Below, piece by piece: positions 48,237-57,743 of a stretch of 64,000 nt of DNA. Source of the DNA: Myxococcus stipitatus (GTDB lineage Bacteria; Myxococcota; Myxococcia; Myxococcales; Myxococcaceae). The number at the start of each line of letters is the position of its first letter. Position 1 is the first letter of the stretch. The stretch is taken from positions 10,178,501 to 10,242,500 of the forward strand of contig NZ_CP147913.1 of the NCBI RefSeq assembly GCF_037414475.1, written 5' to 3'. The notes under the pieces are model-generated. The model was given only the letters and a program-made list of their open reading frames with translations. It was not told the DNA's origin and made no database searches. A program made the translations under genes and the position numbers.

Positions 48237-51200
48237 TCAGCGCTGTCCCATCACCGGGGCGGGCACGGAGGGCTGCGGCGCGGGCGTGGAGGGCGTCACG
48301 GGCACGGGGGCGGGTGTCACCGTCACGTCCTGCGACAGGGCATCCAGGTCATGGAAGCCCTTGGTCGTCACCTCGCCGCCCTTGAACTGGGCCCATCCGC
48401 GCAGTTCTCGCCGGTAGGTCTTCGTCATGTTCCACAGCTGGATGCCGCTGTTGGCGACGAAGAGGTACAGGCTGCGCTTGGGGTTCCACGGGTTGGGAAG
48501 CGCCATGGCGATGCCGTCATCCGGACGGCCGTAGGTCTTCCCCTGCCAGCGGAAGTAGCGCCGGCCCAGCTCCACCGGGAGCTTCTTCTCCTGCGCCAGC
48601 CGGGCCAGGAGCGCGTTGTCCTCGGCGCCACCGAAGACAATCAGGTCGCGGTCCGCGAGCTGCGCGTCCGTCACCTCGAAGTCCGGCGCCACGGGGAGCA
48701 GGCGCTCGGTGAAGTTGTCGGCGAGTGACTCGCGGTAGCCCAGCACCAGCGTGCGCATGGACTCCGTCTGCCGGGCGGTGCCGTGCACCAGGAGCAGCCG
48801 CTCCCACGCATCCGTCTGGTTGGACAGCACCTGGAAGCGCTCGCGCGGCACGGGCACGTCATTTCCTGGGTTGAACACCACGCGCACCGGGGCTTCCTGC
48901 GTGCGCAGGACGAACGTCTCGCTCGCCGCGCCCTTCACCTCCACGCGCTCGAGCGTCGAGCCCTTCGCGGTGCGCACCTCGACCAGCGTGACGAAGTGCC
49001 AGGGCTTGGGGCCCGGCTGCTCCACCTTGAGAGTCACCTCGTAGCCGTCCTTCACCTGCGAGGCGGTGGCGCGGAAGCGCGGCTGCGGCAGGCCCGTGCG
49101 CTCCAGCCACTGCGAGATGAACGGCCCCACGTCCTTGCCCGAGACCTCCTGCGCGGTGCGCTTGAAGTCCGCCGTGGTGACGTTCTTGTTCGCATAGCGC
49201 GAGTGGACCGCGCTCATCACCTTGCCGAAGTCCGCGTTGCCCAGGAGCAGTCGGAGCTGGTGCAGCGCGAAGGTGCCCTTGATGCGCGGCACCAGGTACG
49301 TGCCATAGCGGCCGTATTCCGTCTTCGCGGTGGCGGGCGCCACATCGGCCTCGCGTGAGGTGATGAAGAGGTAGCGGTCATTGAGCTCGGCGAGCACGTC
49401 GCGCTGCTGCTCGAACGACTTGTCGAGCTTGTCCTCGTGGCCGGACACGTCGCGCAGGAGCCGCCAGTACGCGGCCGTCCCGCTGACGAGCCAGTTGTCT
49501 CCATCCGTCGAGGGAAACAGCGTGTTGGCCCACAAGAGCGACTTGTCGAAGGAGACCGCGTCCTTCACCTTGGCGAAGTCCAGCGGAAGGGCCTTGGGCT
49601 CCTCTGGCGGCGTCCAGGTCTTGCGCGCCTCCTTGAGCCGGTGGGAGACGGAGACGGGGTTGAACGTGGTGTAGCCCAGTGACAGGTGCGGCGTGGCGCC
49701 GGGCAGGTCGGGCATGAAGCGGCTGCCAATCATCTTCTCGCGCAGCGTCGTCTTGCCGTAGTGGGCGAGGAACATCAGCTTCTCGGCCATCTCGGACGTG
49801 GTGACCTTGCCGTCACACGCGTGCGGGCGGTTGATGGGGCTGGAGGCCATCATCCGGATGGCGGAGTCCAGGTCGAAGCCCTTCTTGCCGTACTTCGCGT
49901 AGTACTCCCAGAAGGCGATGTCGCGGTTCCAGGTGTTGAAGGCCAGGTCCGCGGGGGCGTTGTCGGGGTTGGAGACGGACTCCTTGCGGACCTCGATGTC
50001 GCGGTTGTTGTTGTTGGCCCAGATGAAGTCCTTGAGGTTGCCCGGAGTGTCCGCCGCGTTGCTTTTGCTGCCGGTGCGCCACAGGCGCGTCTTCTTCGTG
50101 CCCAGCAGGAGACACGCACCCTCGTCCGTCTTCGCGTCCGCGAGCGTCCAGTCGTTGGTGTACAGGCCGTTGTTGTTCTCCTTCATGATGCGGGCGACAT
50201 CATCGATGGAGTTCGCGTACTGGGCCGCCTTGCGGATGCGGTTGGACTGCGGCGTGCCGTTGATGTCGAACGGCGTCTGCCCCACCGTCGTCTCACCGAT
50301 GACGATGCCCGCGGAGTTGATGAACCAGTCCGCGCCGCTGTGGATGCCACCCGGGAAGGTCTGCATCACGAAGCGGTTGCCGCGGGTGGGCTGCACGTCG
50401 AGCATCACGTCCCAGTGCACGCCGGTGTAGCCGTCCCACATGAAGATTTGACCGATGATGGCGCGGCCGTCCTTGGTCGCCGACTTGGTGGCGACGAAGG
50501 AGGAGCAGTGGTCGCCCTTGCCACCGCGCTCGGCCTCTTCATCGGCCTTGAGGAAGGTGCGGCCCGACAGTGACGTGGCGGTGGCGCGGTTGGCCTCCTC
50601 GAGTTGGCCTGAGTCCACGGCCGTGTTGAGCGTGACGATGTCGAGCACGTCCAGGTCGCGCCCCTTGAACTTCGCGCCGCCCTTGTTGGCGCCGTCCGCG
50701 ATGCCCTTCATCTCCTCGAGGTACTCAGCGTCGAACTTGCGCAGGAAGAGCGAGTCGGCGAGGAGCCGCTTGTGGTTCCAGCCCTTGGCGGCGTCGGCAT
50801 TGTCGGCCCGGACGCCGAGCTTCTCCATGTAGCGGACGATCTCCTGTGCGACGAGCTCGCCGAACTGGAGGCCGCGCTCGTAGGGCTCGCCCTCGATGTG
50901 GACGTAGATCCACCCACCGTCGTCGTAGCGGAAGCCCTTGCCTGCCCAGCGCACGGACTCGAGTGGGACGTAGGCGGTGATGTCGTCGACGGGCTCGAGG
51001 CGCACGTCGTCGAACCAGGCGGAGCCGGTGGCCTTGCCGTTGCGGCCCAGGTGGAGCTGCACGTTGTCGGAGGACTGGGTGGCGAAGAAGAGGACGGAGG
51101 CGCGGGCTCCGGCGTCGCCGCTCGACACGGGGGCGCAGTTGGTGAAGGGGAAGCTCTTCATCGACAGACAGGCGCCGTGGGCCGTGGGATAGCGGGCCAG

Positions 51201-51557
51201 CGGATCCACCTGGACGCCCTGGGTTCGCACCCACGCACTGAGGCGGTAGAGCTGGCCGACCTGGAGCTTGAGGACCGAGGACTCGACGGTGGTCTCACCG
51301 CCGCCCTGCGGGCTTGCGATGAGCAGGCCGCGCGAGCCTTCGACCTTGCCGTCCGCGCTGGCGCTGCTGCTCACCTTGCCGGCGCCGGTCGAGGTCCAGA
51401 ACGCGGGCACGGCGGAGGAACCTCCCGCCACCTCGAAGCCTCCATTGGGGACCGCGGAGGAGTTGGCGGGTGCGGCCCATGCGGAGGCACCCGTGAGTAC
51501 GCTCGCGCACAGCACGAGCGTACTGAGTCGCTTCGACGTCAGGAGGAGGTCGGTCAT
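48237..51557 (-). CDS. Secreted CBM-like / C45 Ntn-hydrolase / M1-like fusion protein
   Basis: 1106 residues. Signal peptide to about 28; a carbohydrate-binding-module-like beta domain (about 35-205); a C45-type (acyltransferase-like Ntn hydrolase) domain from about 210 whose Cys at about 351 lies in DHCSSFVATK; and a C-terminal half (about 640-960) resembling the non-catalytic part of M1 aminopeptidases (GTFALHQLRLLLGNADF, VSGKDVGPFISQWLERTG) but with no HExxH. A Pro/Thr-rich tail ends the protein. It may cleave an acylated cell-wall or peptide substrate. Followed by the M13 gene. Confidence 0.75.
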   Translation of the reverse strand: MTDLLLTSKRLSTLVLCASVLTGASAWAAPANSSAVPNGGFEVAGGSSAVPAFWTSTGAGKVSSSASADGKVEGSRGLLIASPQGGGETTVESSVLKLQVGQLYRLSAWVRTQGVQVDPLARYPTAHGACLSMKSFPFTNCAPVSSGDAGARASVLFFATQSSDNVQLHLGRNGKATGSAWFDDVRLEPVDDITAYVPLESVRWAGKGFRYDDGGWIYVHIEGEPYERGLQFGELVAQEIVRYMEKLGVRADNADAAKGWNHKRLLADSLFLRKFDAEYLEEMKGIADGANKGGAKFKGRDLDVLDIVTLNTAVDSGQLEEANRATATSLSGRTFLKADEEAERGGKGDHCSSFVATKSATKDGRAIIGQIFMWDGYTGVHWDVMLDVQPTRGNRFVMQTFPGGIHSGADWFINSAGIVIGETTVGQTPFDINGTPQSNRIRKAAQYANSIDDVARIMKENNNGLYTNDWTLADAKTDEGACLLLGTKKTRLWRTGSKSNAADTPGNLKDFIWANNNNRDIEVRKESVSNPDNAPADLAFNTWNRDIAFWEYYAKYGKKGFDLDSAIRMMASSPINRPHACDGKVTTSEMAEKLMFLAHYGKTTLREKMIGSRFMPDLPGATPHLSLGYTTFNPVSVSHRLKEARKTWTPPEEPKALPLDFAKVKDAVSFDKSLLWANTLFPSTDGDNWLVSGTAAYWRLLRDVSGHEDKLDKSFEQQRDVLAELNDRYLFITSREADVAPATAKTEYGRYGTYLVPRIKGTFALHQLRLLLGNADFGKVMSAVHSRYANKNVTTADFKRTAQEVSGKDVGPFISQWLERTGLPQPRFRATASQVKDGYEVTLKVEQPGPKPWHFVTLVEVRTAKGSTLERVEVKGAASETFVLRTQEAPVRVVFNPGNDVPVPRERFQVLSNQTDAWERLLLVHGTARQTESMRTLVLGYRESLADNFTERLLPVAPDFEVTDAQLADRDLIVFGGAEDNALLARLAQEKKLPVELGRRYFRWQGKTYGRPDDGIAMALPNPWNPKRSLYLFVANSGIQLWNMTKTYRRELRGWAQFKGGEVTTKGFHDLDALSQDVTVTPAPVPVTPSTPAPQPSVPAPVMGQR

Positions 51558-51712
51558 GTGGTTCCCGTCCCGGGCACGCGGGGGAGTGGCTCGGGCAATC
51601 GGGGTGCATGACACTGCCACCCGTTTCGAGCGTCAACCCTTCAGGTTCTCTGAAGGGCGCATGACGCGAAGCGACTTCGATGGGATGGGCCCGGGAGGTG
51701 GGCCCCGTCCCA

Positions 51713-52663
51713 TCAGCGGAACACCTGGCCCGACACGCTGAGCACGCCGCGCAGCGCGCGTCGCACCGCGTCCACTCGCCTGGATTCGACCCAGGGCGGC
51801 TCGACGGGAGCGTCCCAGTCGAAGACTCGCAGGCGAGAGAGGAAGCCCTGCTTCACGCAGCCCTCCAGGCTGAAGACGTGCAGGTCGTGCGTCCAGCGTA
51901 CAGCCAGGCGCAGGTCGCGGGAGAGTTCTGTCCAGTCCAGCGGTGGCGAAGCGAGGACACCAGGCAGGTCCACTCCGCCGCCGGTGCTGCCCACCGCGAG
52001 TGAGCCGGTTCCCGGGGCGTAGCTCCATAGCAGCGCGGCGCCTCGAGGGCGGACGAAGCTGGTGTAAAGCATGAGGACCTCGCGGTCAGCGGGGACGTCC
52101 AGCACGCCCGCCACGCGGCGCAGGACCGAGGAGCGGGCCTGGCGTTCGTCCACGATGAGTGGGAACTGGTACGCGTCGACGCGATAGCCATCGGCGCGGA
52201 TGCGCTCCACGAGCGCGCGATAGCCCGCGCGGGCTTCGCGGGTGCGGCCGCCTCGCAGGAGGAAGCGGGAGAGCATTCCAGGGAGGCTGCGGAGCGGGGC
52301 TTCGGCCCAGGCGCGCAGTTCCTGGATGTCGGGCTCGATGTCGAGGCCCACGCCGGCCCACTGGAGACCTTGTTCGGCGGTCCAGGTCCTGAAGGCCTCG
52401 TAGCGTGCACGGGCTTGGAGGACGTTGCCGGCGTGGAACCAGTAGCCCTGATCCACGGGGAGGAGGAGCCACGCGGTGACGGGGATGGACTCGCGGTTCA
52501 AGCGGCGCACGACTTCGGCGCGCTCGGGGCTGAAGTCGAGCAGGCCGAGGCTCACTCCGGCTTGCAGCGCTTGGAGATCCTCGACGACACCGCGAGTGTC
52601 GAACAGCTCGACAAGGGGTTGTGGAGCCAGCTCACAAAAGAAGGTCAGGAAGTTGGGTTTCAT
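51713..52663 (-). CDS. Predicted TIM-barrel protein, possibly a glycosidase
   Basis: 316 residues, no signal peptide. The strand pattern and the GVGLDIEPD block near residue 110 recall TIM-barrel glycoside hydrolases in which such acidic residues follow strand four, and AWLLLPVDQGYWFH is also barrel-like. I cannot assign a family. Cytoplasmic by prediction. Divergent from the VOC gene, with starts 59 bases apart. Confidence 0.55.
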   Translation of the reverse strand: MKPNFLTFFCELAPQPLVELFDTRGVVEDLQALQAGVSLGLLDFSPERAEVVRRLNRESIPVTAWLLLPVDQGYWFHAGNVLQARARYEAFRTWTAEQGLQWAGVGLDIEPDIQELRAWAEAPLRSLPGMLSRFLLRGGRTREARAGYRALVERIRADGYRVDAYQFPLIVDERQARSSVLRRVAGVLDVPADREVLMLYTSFVRPRGAALLWSYAPGTGSLAVGSTGGGVDLPGVLASPPLDWTELSRDLRLAVRWTHDLHVFSLEGCVKQGFLSRLRVFDWDAPVEPPWVESRRVDAVRRALRGVLSVSGQVFR

Positions 52664-52722
52664 GGCAGCTTCGCGCCTCCGGGCATACCCCCATAGGGGC
52701 ACATTTCGCAGTGAGGAGCACC

Positions 52723-53133
52723 ATGGAATTCCATCGAGGCCGCCTGTTCGACCACGTCCACCTGCGGGTCAAGGATCTGGAGGCAAGCAAGAGGTTCTAC
52801 CAGGCCATCATGGACGTGCTGGGCATCCCCCTGGGCTCGGTGGGACCTGGCACGTTCTACGCGGATGAACTCTTCGTGACGCCCGCGGATCCGGGGGCAC
52901 CGAGTGGGCGCGGTGTCCACCTGGCGTTCCAGGCGAAGGACCGTGAGACGGTCCACCGCATCTACGAGGCGGCGCTCAAGGCCGGGGGCAAGGACAACGG
53001 CGGACCTGGGGAGCGGCACTACCACCCGGGCTATTACGCCGCGTTCGTCTTCGACCCGGACGGCAACAACATCGAGGCCGTGTACCACGGCCCAGGGAAG
53101 CGCTCGGCGGACTCGGTGGTCATCGTCGCGTAG
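52723..53133 (+). CDS. VOC-superfamily (glyoxalase-like) protein
   Basis: 136 residues forming the paired beta-alpha-beta3 fold: LFDHVHLRVKDLEASKRFY at the start, then a second unit AAFVFDPDGNNIEAVYHG. Candidate metal ligands are the His of DHVHL, the His near GVHLAF and the Glu of NNIEAV. GAGGAG precedes the ATG at 52723. Such proteins include lactoylglutathione lyases, dioxygenases and fosfomycin-type resistance enzymes; the exact role is unknown. Confidence 0.85.
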   Translation: MEFHRGRLFDHVHLRVKDLEASKRFYQAIMDVLGIPLGSVGPGTFYADELFVTPADPGAPSGRGVHLAFQAKDRETVHRIYEAALKAGGKDNGGPGERHYHPGYYAAFVFDPDGNNIEAVYHGPGKRSADSVVIVA

Positions 53134-53335
53134 TCGCGGCGCGGACGAGTAAGACCTGGCGGTGGGATGCAAAGTGTCCCACTGCCCCCGGTCGAATGAC
53201 TTGTCAGGTGGGTAGCACTGATGAAGCAGTGCCAGGCATTCAAGACTCCAGTCGTAACTTGACGTGCCTTTGCGGATTTGCATTCGTGGCGCGGAAGAAG
53301 GACTCAATCCTTCATCAGGTCCCGAGGCATCATCC

Positions 53336-54535
53336 ATGACCTTCAACAAGATTGGCAAAGGGCCATCACAGAGTCCGACCGCCCAGTTGCGGCAGACCCA
53401 GGCCCCAACACCCAACGCAGGAAATGTGGGGACGACCCCAGGTGCCCGTGAGGGAACGCCAGCGCCCTCGACGACAGCTCCCAAGTCGCCACTGGGCTTG
53501 CACACAGACCAGGTGGACACAAAGAAGCCCACACCGCGGGACGGCGCGATGAAGAGGGTCCTTCAATCCCCGGAAGACGCCAAAGCACTCCACTCCCGGC
53601 GGGGCAACCTATGGAAGCCCGTGGCGAGTACCCATCCGCAGACAAACAGCCCCGCAGATGGGTCACCCCCCATCCACGCCACTGACCTCCAAGGCGTGAA
53701 CTCCCATCCTGAACTGGCGATAAGAGCCTGGGCCGAGAAATGCACCAATGCGAACCAAGACTCGGCGGTCATTGGCAATGTCTTGCAGGGCGAATTGACG
53801 AAACACGAGACAGACCCTGAAGCAAGAATGGGAATCTGCGGCGCCTTGGTCCAGGGCTGGATTGGAATGCTCGCACTCGGCGTCATGAGCGGCGAGAAAC
53901 AGGGCGTTGCGAAGACCTCGGAAGCGTTTCATGAGCATGTCAGGTCGAGTCTCGAGGAACTCAAGGCCACGAACCATTCATTGCTGAGCGAGAACCGCGC
54001 AAACGGGCTGGAAGAGGACGCGCTCGACGTGGCCTTTGATGACTACAACACGCTGGAGACGAGCGGAACCGAGAGCAAGACGAAGCTGGATGCACTGAAA
54101 GATTCGCTCTTGAAGCGCGAAGCGACACACAACACCAAGATAACTGCCTACGAAGACAATCTGGGCGCGGGGTTGGTGTCAGAAGACCTTGTCGTCCCAG
54201 AAGATAAGATGCCGACGAACCGGGCGGATCTGGTGAAGGTGCTTGGAGAGTGCTTCAAGGACGATGCCGCATACCGGATCGTCATCTGCCAAGACAACGC
54301 GAGCGCGGGGCACGTCATAGGTGTTTTCAAGTCAGGTGATGAGTATCGCATGATGGACCCCAACACAGCCGAGTGGAAGGCGAAGAGCCCCGAGCAACTC
54401 GTTTCAGTGCTGGCTGATCATCTGGAGGAACTCTATCACTCGTCGAGCACTCGTTCGGACCGGTTCACGTCGCTCGCGGTAGTTCGTCACACGCTCCCGA
54501 AGCCCGAGACCTATCCATCCACGAAACAGCCGTAG
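53336..54535 (+). CDS. YopT-like (peptidase C58) cysteine protease
   Basis: 399 residues. The first 120 are Pro/Thr/Ser-rich and disordered, with no signal peptide. The catalytic part shows a C58 triad: Cys168 in MGICGALVQGWI, His326 in SAGHVIGVFK, Asp341 in MMDPNTAEW; the His-Asp spacing of 15 resembles YopT/AvrPphB. Members cleave or relieve host or rival proteins after delivery. The coding sequence is less GC-rich and shows more A/T-ending codons than its neighbours, so transfer is likely. T6SS gene fragments lie immediately downstream. No immunity gene is recognisable. Confidence 0.6.
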   Translation: MTFNKIGKGPSQSPTAQLRQTQAPTPNAGNVGTTPGAREGTPAPSTTAPKSPLGLHTDQVDTKKPTPRDGAMKRVLQSPEDAKALHSRRGNLWKPVASTHPQTNSPADGSPPIHATDLQGVNSHPELAIRAWAEKCTNANQDSAVIGNVLQGELTKHETDPEARMGICGALVQGWIGMLALGVMSGEKQGVAKTSEAFHEHVRSSLEELKATNHSLLSENRANGLEEDALDVAFDDYNTLETSGTESKTKLDALKDSLLKREATHNTKITAYEDNLGAGLVSEDLVVPEDKMPTNRADLVKVLGECFKDDAAYRIVICQDNASAGHVIGVFKSGDEYRMMDPNTAEWKAKSPEQLVSVLADHLEELYHSSSTRSDRFTSLAVVRHTLPKPETYPSTKQP

Positions 54536-54585
54536 GCCCCAAGGTAGAATGGGCCACCACGAGGTGTCACCAGGGAGGAATCGGG

Positions 54586-55045
54586 TCAGCCGGGGGGCGC
54601 CGCACGAAGGAGCACGGCGCCTCGATCAGGGCCCTGAGAGCTGCTCACACACAGGCAATTCGTCGCCTTGGGGACACCTCGAAGAAAGGCCTGCGAGGCG
54701 ATGATGGCGGCGGTCGGCAGCGTGGCCGCGCCCAGGTCACCGAAACGAAGCGGGAGGAAATCGACAGGCAGGTCATCCACAGCGACGGGCCGGTAGCCCT
54801 TGCCCGCGTCCATGCCTCCTGGGGCCAGGGCCCGAGGCAGGGCCAGTTGGAGTTCCGTGCTGCAACATCGTGGCCCGAGTCCCATTGGCGCAGCGGAAGG
54901 GCCCCTCCGTCACGCCCACGGCCTCCGCGCGCCAGAAGGCCCACGTCTGGTGGGCGTCGAATACGAGGCCGTTGAAGGCCCCCATCGCGCACAGCCCGAC
55001 CTCGCCACCCTTTCCCACCCACGAGCCGGCCGCCCGGGCCGTCAC
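54586..55045 (-). pseudogene. Broken thiolase-like T6SS-associated gene
   Basis: A GTG at 55045 overlaps the preceding DUF2169 stop (GTGA), so the original coupling is kept. The first frame reads AMGAFNGLVFDAHQTWAFWRAE then GPFRCANGTRATM. The protein-like frame then changes near 54880, after a probable deletion, to DDLPVDFLPLRFGDLGAATL and PTAAIIASQAFLRG. This matches the beta-ketoacyl-synthase-fold proteins often found in T6SS loci. It stops after about 150 residues, far short of the usual length, so it is a decayed gene. Confidence 0.5.
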
Positions 55046-55692
55046 GGGATCCGCTCCTTCTCGAAGACGTTGATGGCCGCCAGTTCCCGGGCCCGCTTCG
55101 GCACGGGGACGACGGAGCGCCAGGTCAGCTCGAAGCGACGCTCGTTGGGCTCGAGCAACACCGTGTCCAGCACGGGGCGGTGCTCCACCCGACCCTTCGC
55201 CGTCACCGCCAGCACGCCGAAAGCGAGCCTTGGCAGTTCGAAGCCCACCTGTCCGCTCGCGTTCATCCCAAATCCGGCCAATGAAGGTCCCCTGAAAAGC
55301 GGCCAATGGAGAGGACCGAGACGTTGACGCCCGGGTAGGACGTGGTGTCCTTGATAGAAGGCGTTCTGGGAGATGTGGCCGGACTGCGAGTTGACCAGCA
55401 TCCATTTCTCGATGCCCGGGTCCTTGTGCGCGTTGTCGCCCTCGAAGCACCGGCACTCCGCCTCGGGGTTGCTTCCCATGGGGCAGGAGCCTTCGTGGGG
55501 ACGTGGCGTCGGCCCTTGCCCCTTCGCCTCATTGATTCGCCGCTTGCGATATTCATTGCGCGCTTCGCGCGGTGCCTTGGCGCGCAGGTCATAGGTGCCG
55601 AAATTCGCCGGCTTGATGCCACAGGCAATCAGTGCCAACACGCACTCGGGCTTCCACAGCGCCGCCCAATGAACGGCACCGTACCGCAACAA
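55042..55692 (-). pseudogene. DUF2169-like T6SS accessory fragment with unrelated N-terminus
   Basis: 216 residues in an open frame. The last 75 (GFELPRLAFGVLAV, RPVLDTVLLEPNERRFELTW) match the C-terminal part of DUF2169, an accessory of type VI secretion usually 300 or more residues long. The N-terminal 140 residues do not match: they contain a histidine-rich HISQNAFYQGHHVLP stretch that recalls HNH/AHH nucleases, and the frame seems to change near 55330. Probably a chimera or relic left by deletion. Confidence 0.45.
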
Positions 55693-55822
55693 ATTGACCG
55701 CTCAACAGACGTGGAAGCCTTGCAGTGTGAGGGCACCGGGCGGAAGACTGCCACGCCGCATGGATTAGCATTCGGGCAGGAGTGTTCTGAAACGGACACC
55801 TCGACCCACGAGGGGAGCGTGC

Positions 55823-55978
55823 ATGGAGAAGTGTGCCCACATCAGCCCTACAGACCTGCCCACAGAGACCACTCTCCTCCGAGCCACGGCGCGCGAGGGA
55901 TTGTCCAAGCGCTTCGACGTGGAACTCGGGCTCGCCTGTGGAGCCCTCAATGGCGCAGGTGCATCCTCAAGCGCGTGA
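55823..55978 (+). pseudogene. VgrG N-terminal remnant (51 residues)
   Basis: A short frame starting at ATG 55823 reads MEKCAHISPTDLPTETTLLR then ATAREGLSKRFDVELGLAC before a stop at 55976. The pattern (Leu-Pro, a Thr-rich strand, a REGLS turn, then F-x-V-x-L) is that of the gp27-like N-terminus of VgrG spike proteins, which continue for several hundred residues. Here the reading frame ends at once, so it is a truncated relic. It faces away from the DUF2169 fragment. Less than 80 bases later the PIG-L gene ends on the other strand. Confidence 0.5.
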
Positions 55979-56061
55979 GGCTTGGAGCATCGGGGTCGTC
56001 CACATCGCGTGGACGACCCCGCCTTGTGCGCCCCTTGAACCCTAGTGCGGGTTCACTGCCC

Positions 56062-56985
56062 TTACGGGAGTGAGTCCCGGTACTCGAAGTTGCTCAGGTA
56101 CGCATCATCGAGCATGCCAGAGGGCTGCAAGCTGTGCTGTCCCAGCGCGAATCGGCCCGAGTCCGGATCCCAGAGTCGATACTGGTCGATGCTCGCGCGC
56201 TTGTAGGTCATCCACGCGCTGATGTCGACAGTCTCGGGGGGAGTGGTATTGCAGGGGTTCGGGCTCAGGTGATGGTAGATGCGATAGCCCTTGAAGTCGG
56301 TGATGAGCCCTTCCGCCTTGACCAGGACGGCTCCATCCCAGATGGCCTTGTGTGCACCATTCGGCGCGCCGCAGTTCCCCTCGTCATCCTGGACGATGTC
56401 GTAGGCGCCGCTCGGGACTTTGTGAGAGGCCCCCGGAAAGCGGGCCTCGAACTTCTTGATGATGTCCGCGACCAACTGAGGGCTGGAGGCAATCTCCGCG
56501 TCCCCGAAACCCTTGCCCACATCCTCGATGAAGACGTCCTTGACCCCGAGGACCCGGGCGCTGTTGAGCAGCTCCACCCGCCGCATCATGCCAATGTTCT
56601 CCTCTGACATACCGTGGTTGTGGTCGGCCGGGTGCGCGCTTGGATTGGAAGGGACGTAGAGGGGACAGTTGGCGATGTTGTCGGAGAAATCACATTCACT
56701 GAGACCAGGCCCCAGAGGCTCCGAATTCATCATGGCCCGAAGACAGCTATTGAGCCCATCGGTGATGAGCACGAGATAGACAGGACGACCCGCCTCGACA
56801 TGTTCGCGGATTCCTCCCGCCATGCCGATGGCCTCGTCGTCAGGATGCGGAATGTAGAAGATCACGGGCCACTGGCTCATGAGACGCGGAGCGGAAGTGC
56901 CTTGGGTTGACACCGGGGGCTGGCCCCCGTCCTGACATCCCTGAGCCAATGCGAGAAGGAATACAGTCACTGCCAGCTTTTTCAT
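56062..56985 (-). CDS. PIG-L/LmbE-family deacetylase lipoprotein
   Basis: 307 residues. Lipobox LAQGC near residue 17. The metal-site motif PHPDDEAIG follows at about 45-55, with the second His-containing motif around HPADHNHGMSEENI; these give the zinc site of PIG-L deacetylases. Substrates in the family are N-acetylglucosamine conjugates. Several cysteines suggest disulfides in a surface enzyme. The ATG at 56985 follows AGGTGG. Confidence 0.88.
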   Translation of the reverse strand: MKKLAVTVFLLALAQGCQDGGQPPVSTQGTSAPRLMSQWPVIFYIPHPDDEAIGMAGGIREHVEAGRPVYLVLITDGLNSCLRAMMNSEPLGPGLSECDFSDNIANCPLYVPSNPSAHPADHNHGMSEENIGMMRRVELLNSARVLGVKDVFIEDVGKGFGDAEIASSPQLVADIIKKFEARFPGASHKVPSGAYDIVQDDEGNCGAPNGAHKAIWDGAVLVKAEGLITDFKGYRIYHHLSPNPCNTTPPETVDISAWMTYKRASIDQYRLWDPDSGRFALGQHSLQPSGMLDDAYLSNFEYRDSLP

Positions 56986-57090
56986 TGAGTCCACCTGGAG
57001 AGGAGACAGCGCTCCATTGTACCCCGCCAGCTGGACCGAGGGTGGATTTGAACGATGGATGAGATTAGCGACTGTTTCCGCCATCCTGGT

Positions 57091-57693
57091 TCAAGTAGTC
57101 GCTCCCTTCACGAGCGCCGCGATCACGGTCTCCGAGTCGTCCAACCACTTGATGGCGAACTCGGGGTTCGCGGCGATGCCCAGTTCAACCCGCGGGACGA
57201 AGATCGCGGGCACGTAGGCGAGGAGGTAGCCGTATGCCCTCCGACCACCATGCACCTCCTCGTCAAGCTCCTCGAAGTATGCGACCCACGTGTCCCACGG
57301 GGGGGTGTTGTGGACATCGAAGAAGCCCTCGCTTTGGCCCTCCGCTCCGCCATCCGCGGTCTCGTCATCAGGGAAGAGGACGAGGAGGCGGCCCGGCAGG
57401 TTCCTCCACTCGAGACTGGGGACTTCAATCCCTGCGGCCTGCAGCGCCTTGGAGCGTTGTGTGCCCATCCTGTCCACGAGCCTCGCGGGCGTGATCCCCA
57501 GAAGTCCCAGGTCTTCGACATCCACCGGGTCACGAAGCCCGCGCAGACTCCCTCGAGGGTCCTGAACGCGGGCCTTCGCATCACACCAAGCGACAGCTTT
57601 CGCGAGTTCATTGCGCAGCGACTCGACTGGTGAGTCACCGTAGAGCGTGGAAGAAATGAGCCGAGGAGGCATCTCGAGAGAATGCCGTGGCAT
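57091..57693 (-). CDS. Hypothetical protein
   Basis: 200 residues, soluble, no signal peptide. It has a Trp-rich centre (FFDVHNTPPWDTWVAYFEEL) and the terminal NPEFAIKWLDDSETVIAALV. I do not recognise the family. The length, soluble acidic character and location in a gene-poor accessory stretch next to T6SS relics are compatible with an immunity-type protein, but that is only a guess. An ATG seven codons downstream is an alternative start. Confidence 0.55.
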   Translation of the reverse strand: MPRHSLEMPPRLISSTLYGDSPVESLRNELAKAVAWCDAKARVQDPRGSLRGLRDPVDVEDLGLLGITPARLVDRMGTQRSKALQAAGIEVPSLEWRNLPGRLLVLFPDDETADGGAEGQSEGFFDVHNTPPWDTWVAYFEELDEEVHGGRRAYGYLLAYVPAIFVPRVELGIAANPEFAIKWLDDSETVIAALVKGATT

Positions 57694-57743
57694 CCCCGCT
57701 TCTGTCCCCCTGAAAGCGGGCCCACGGCGCGGAAGTCGTCCGC

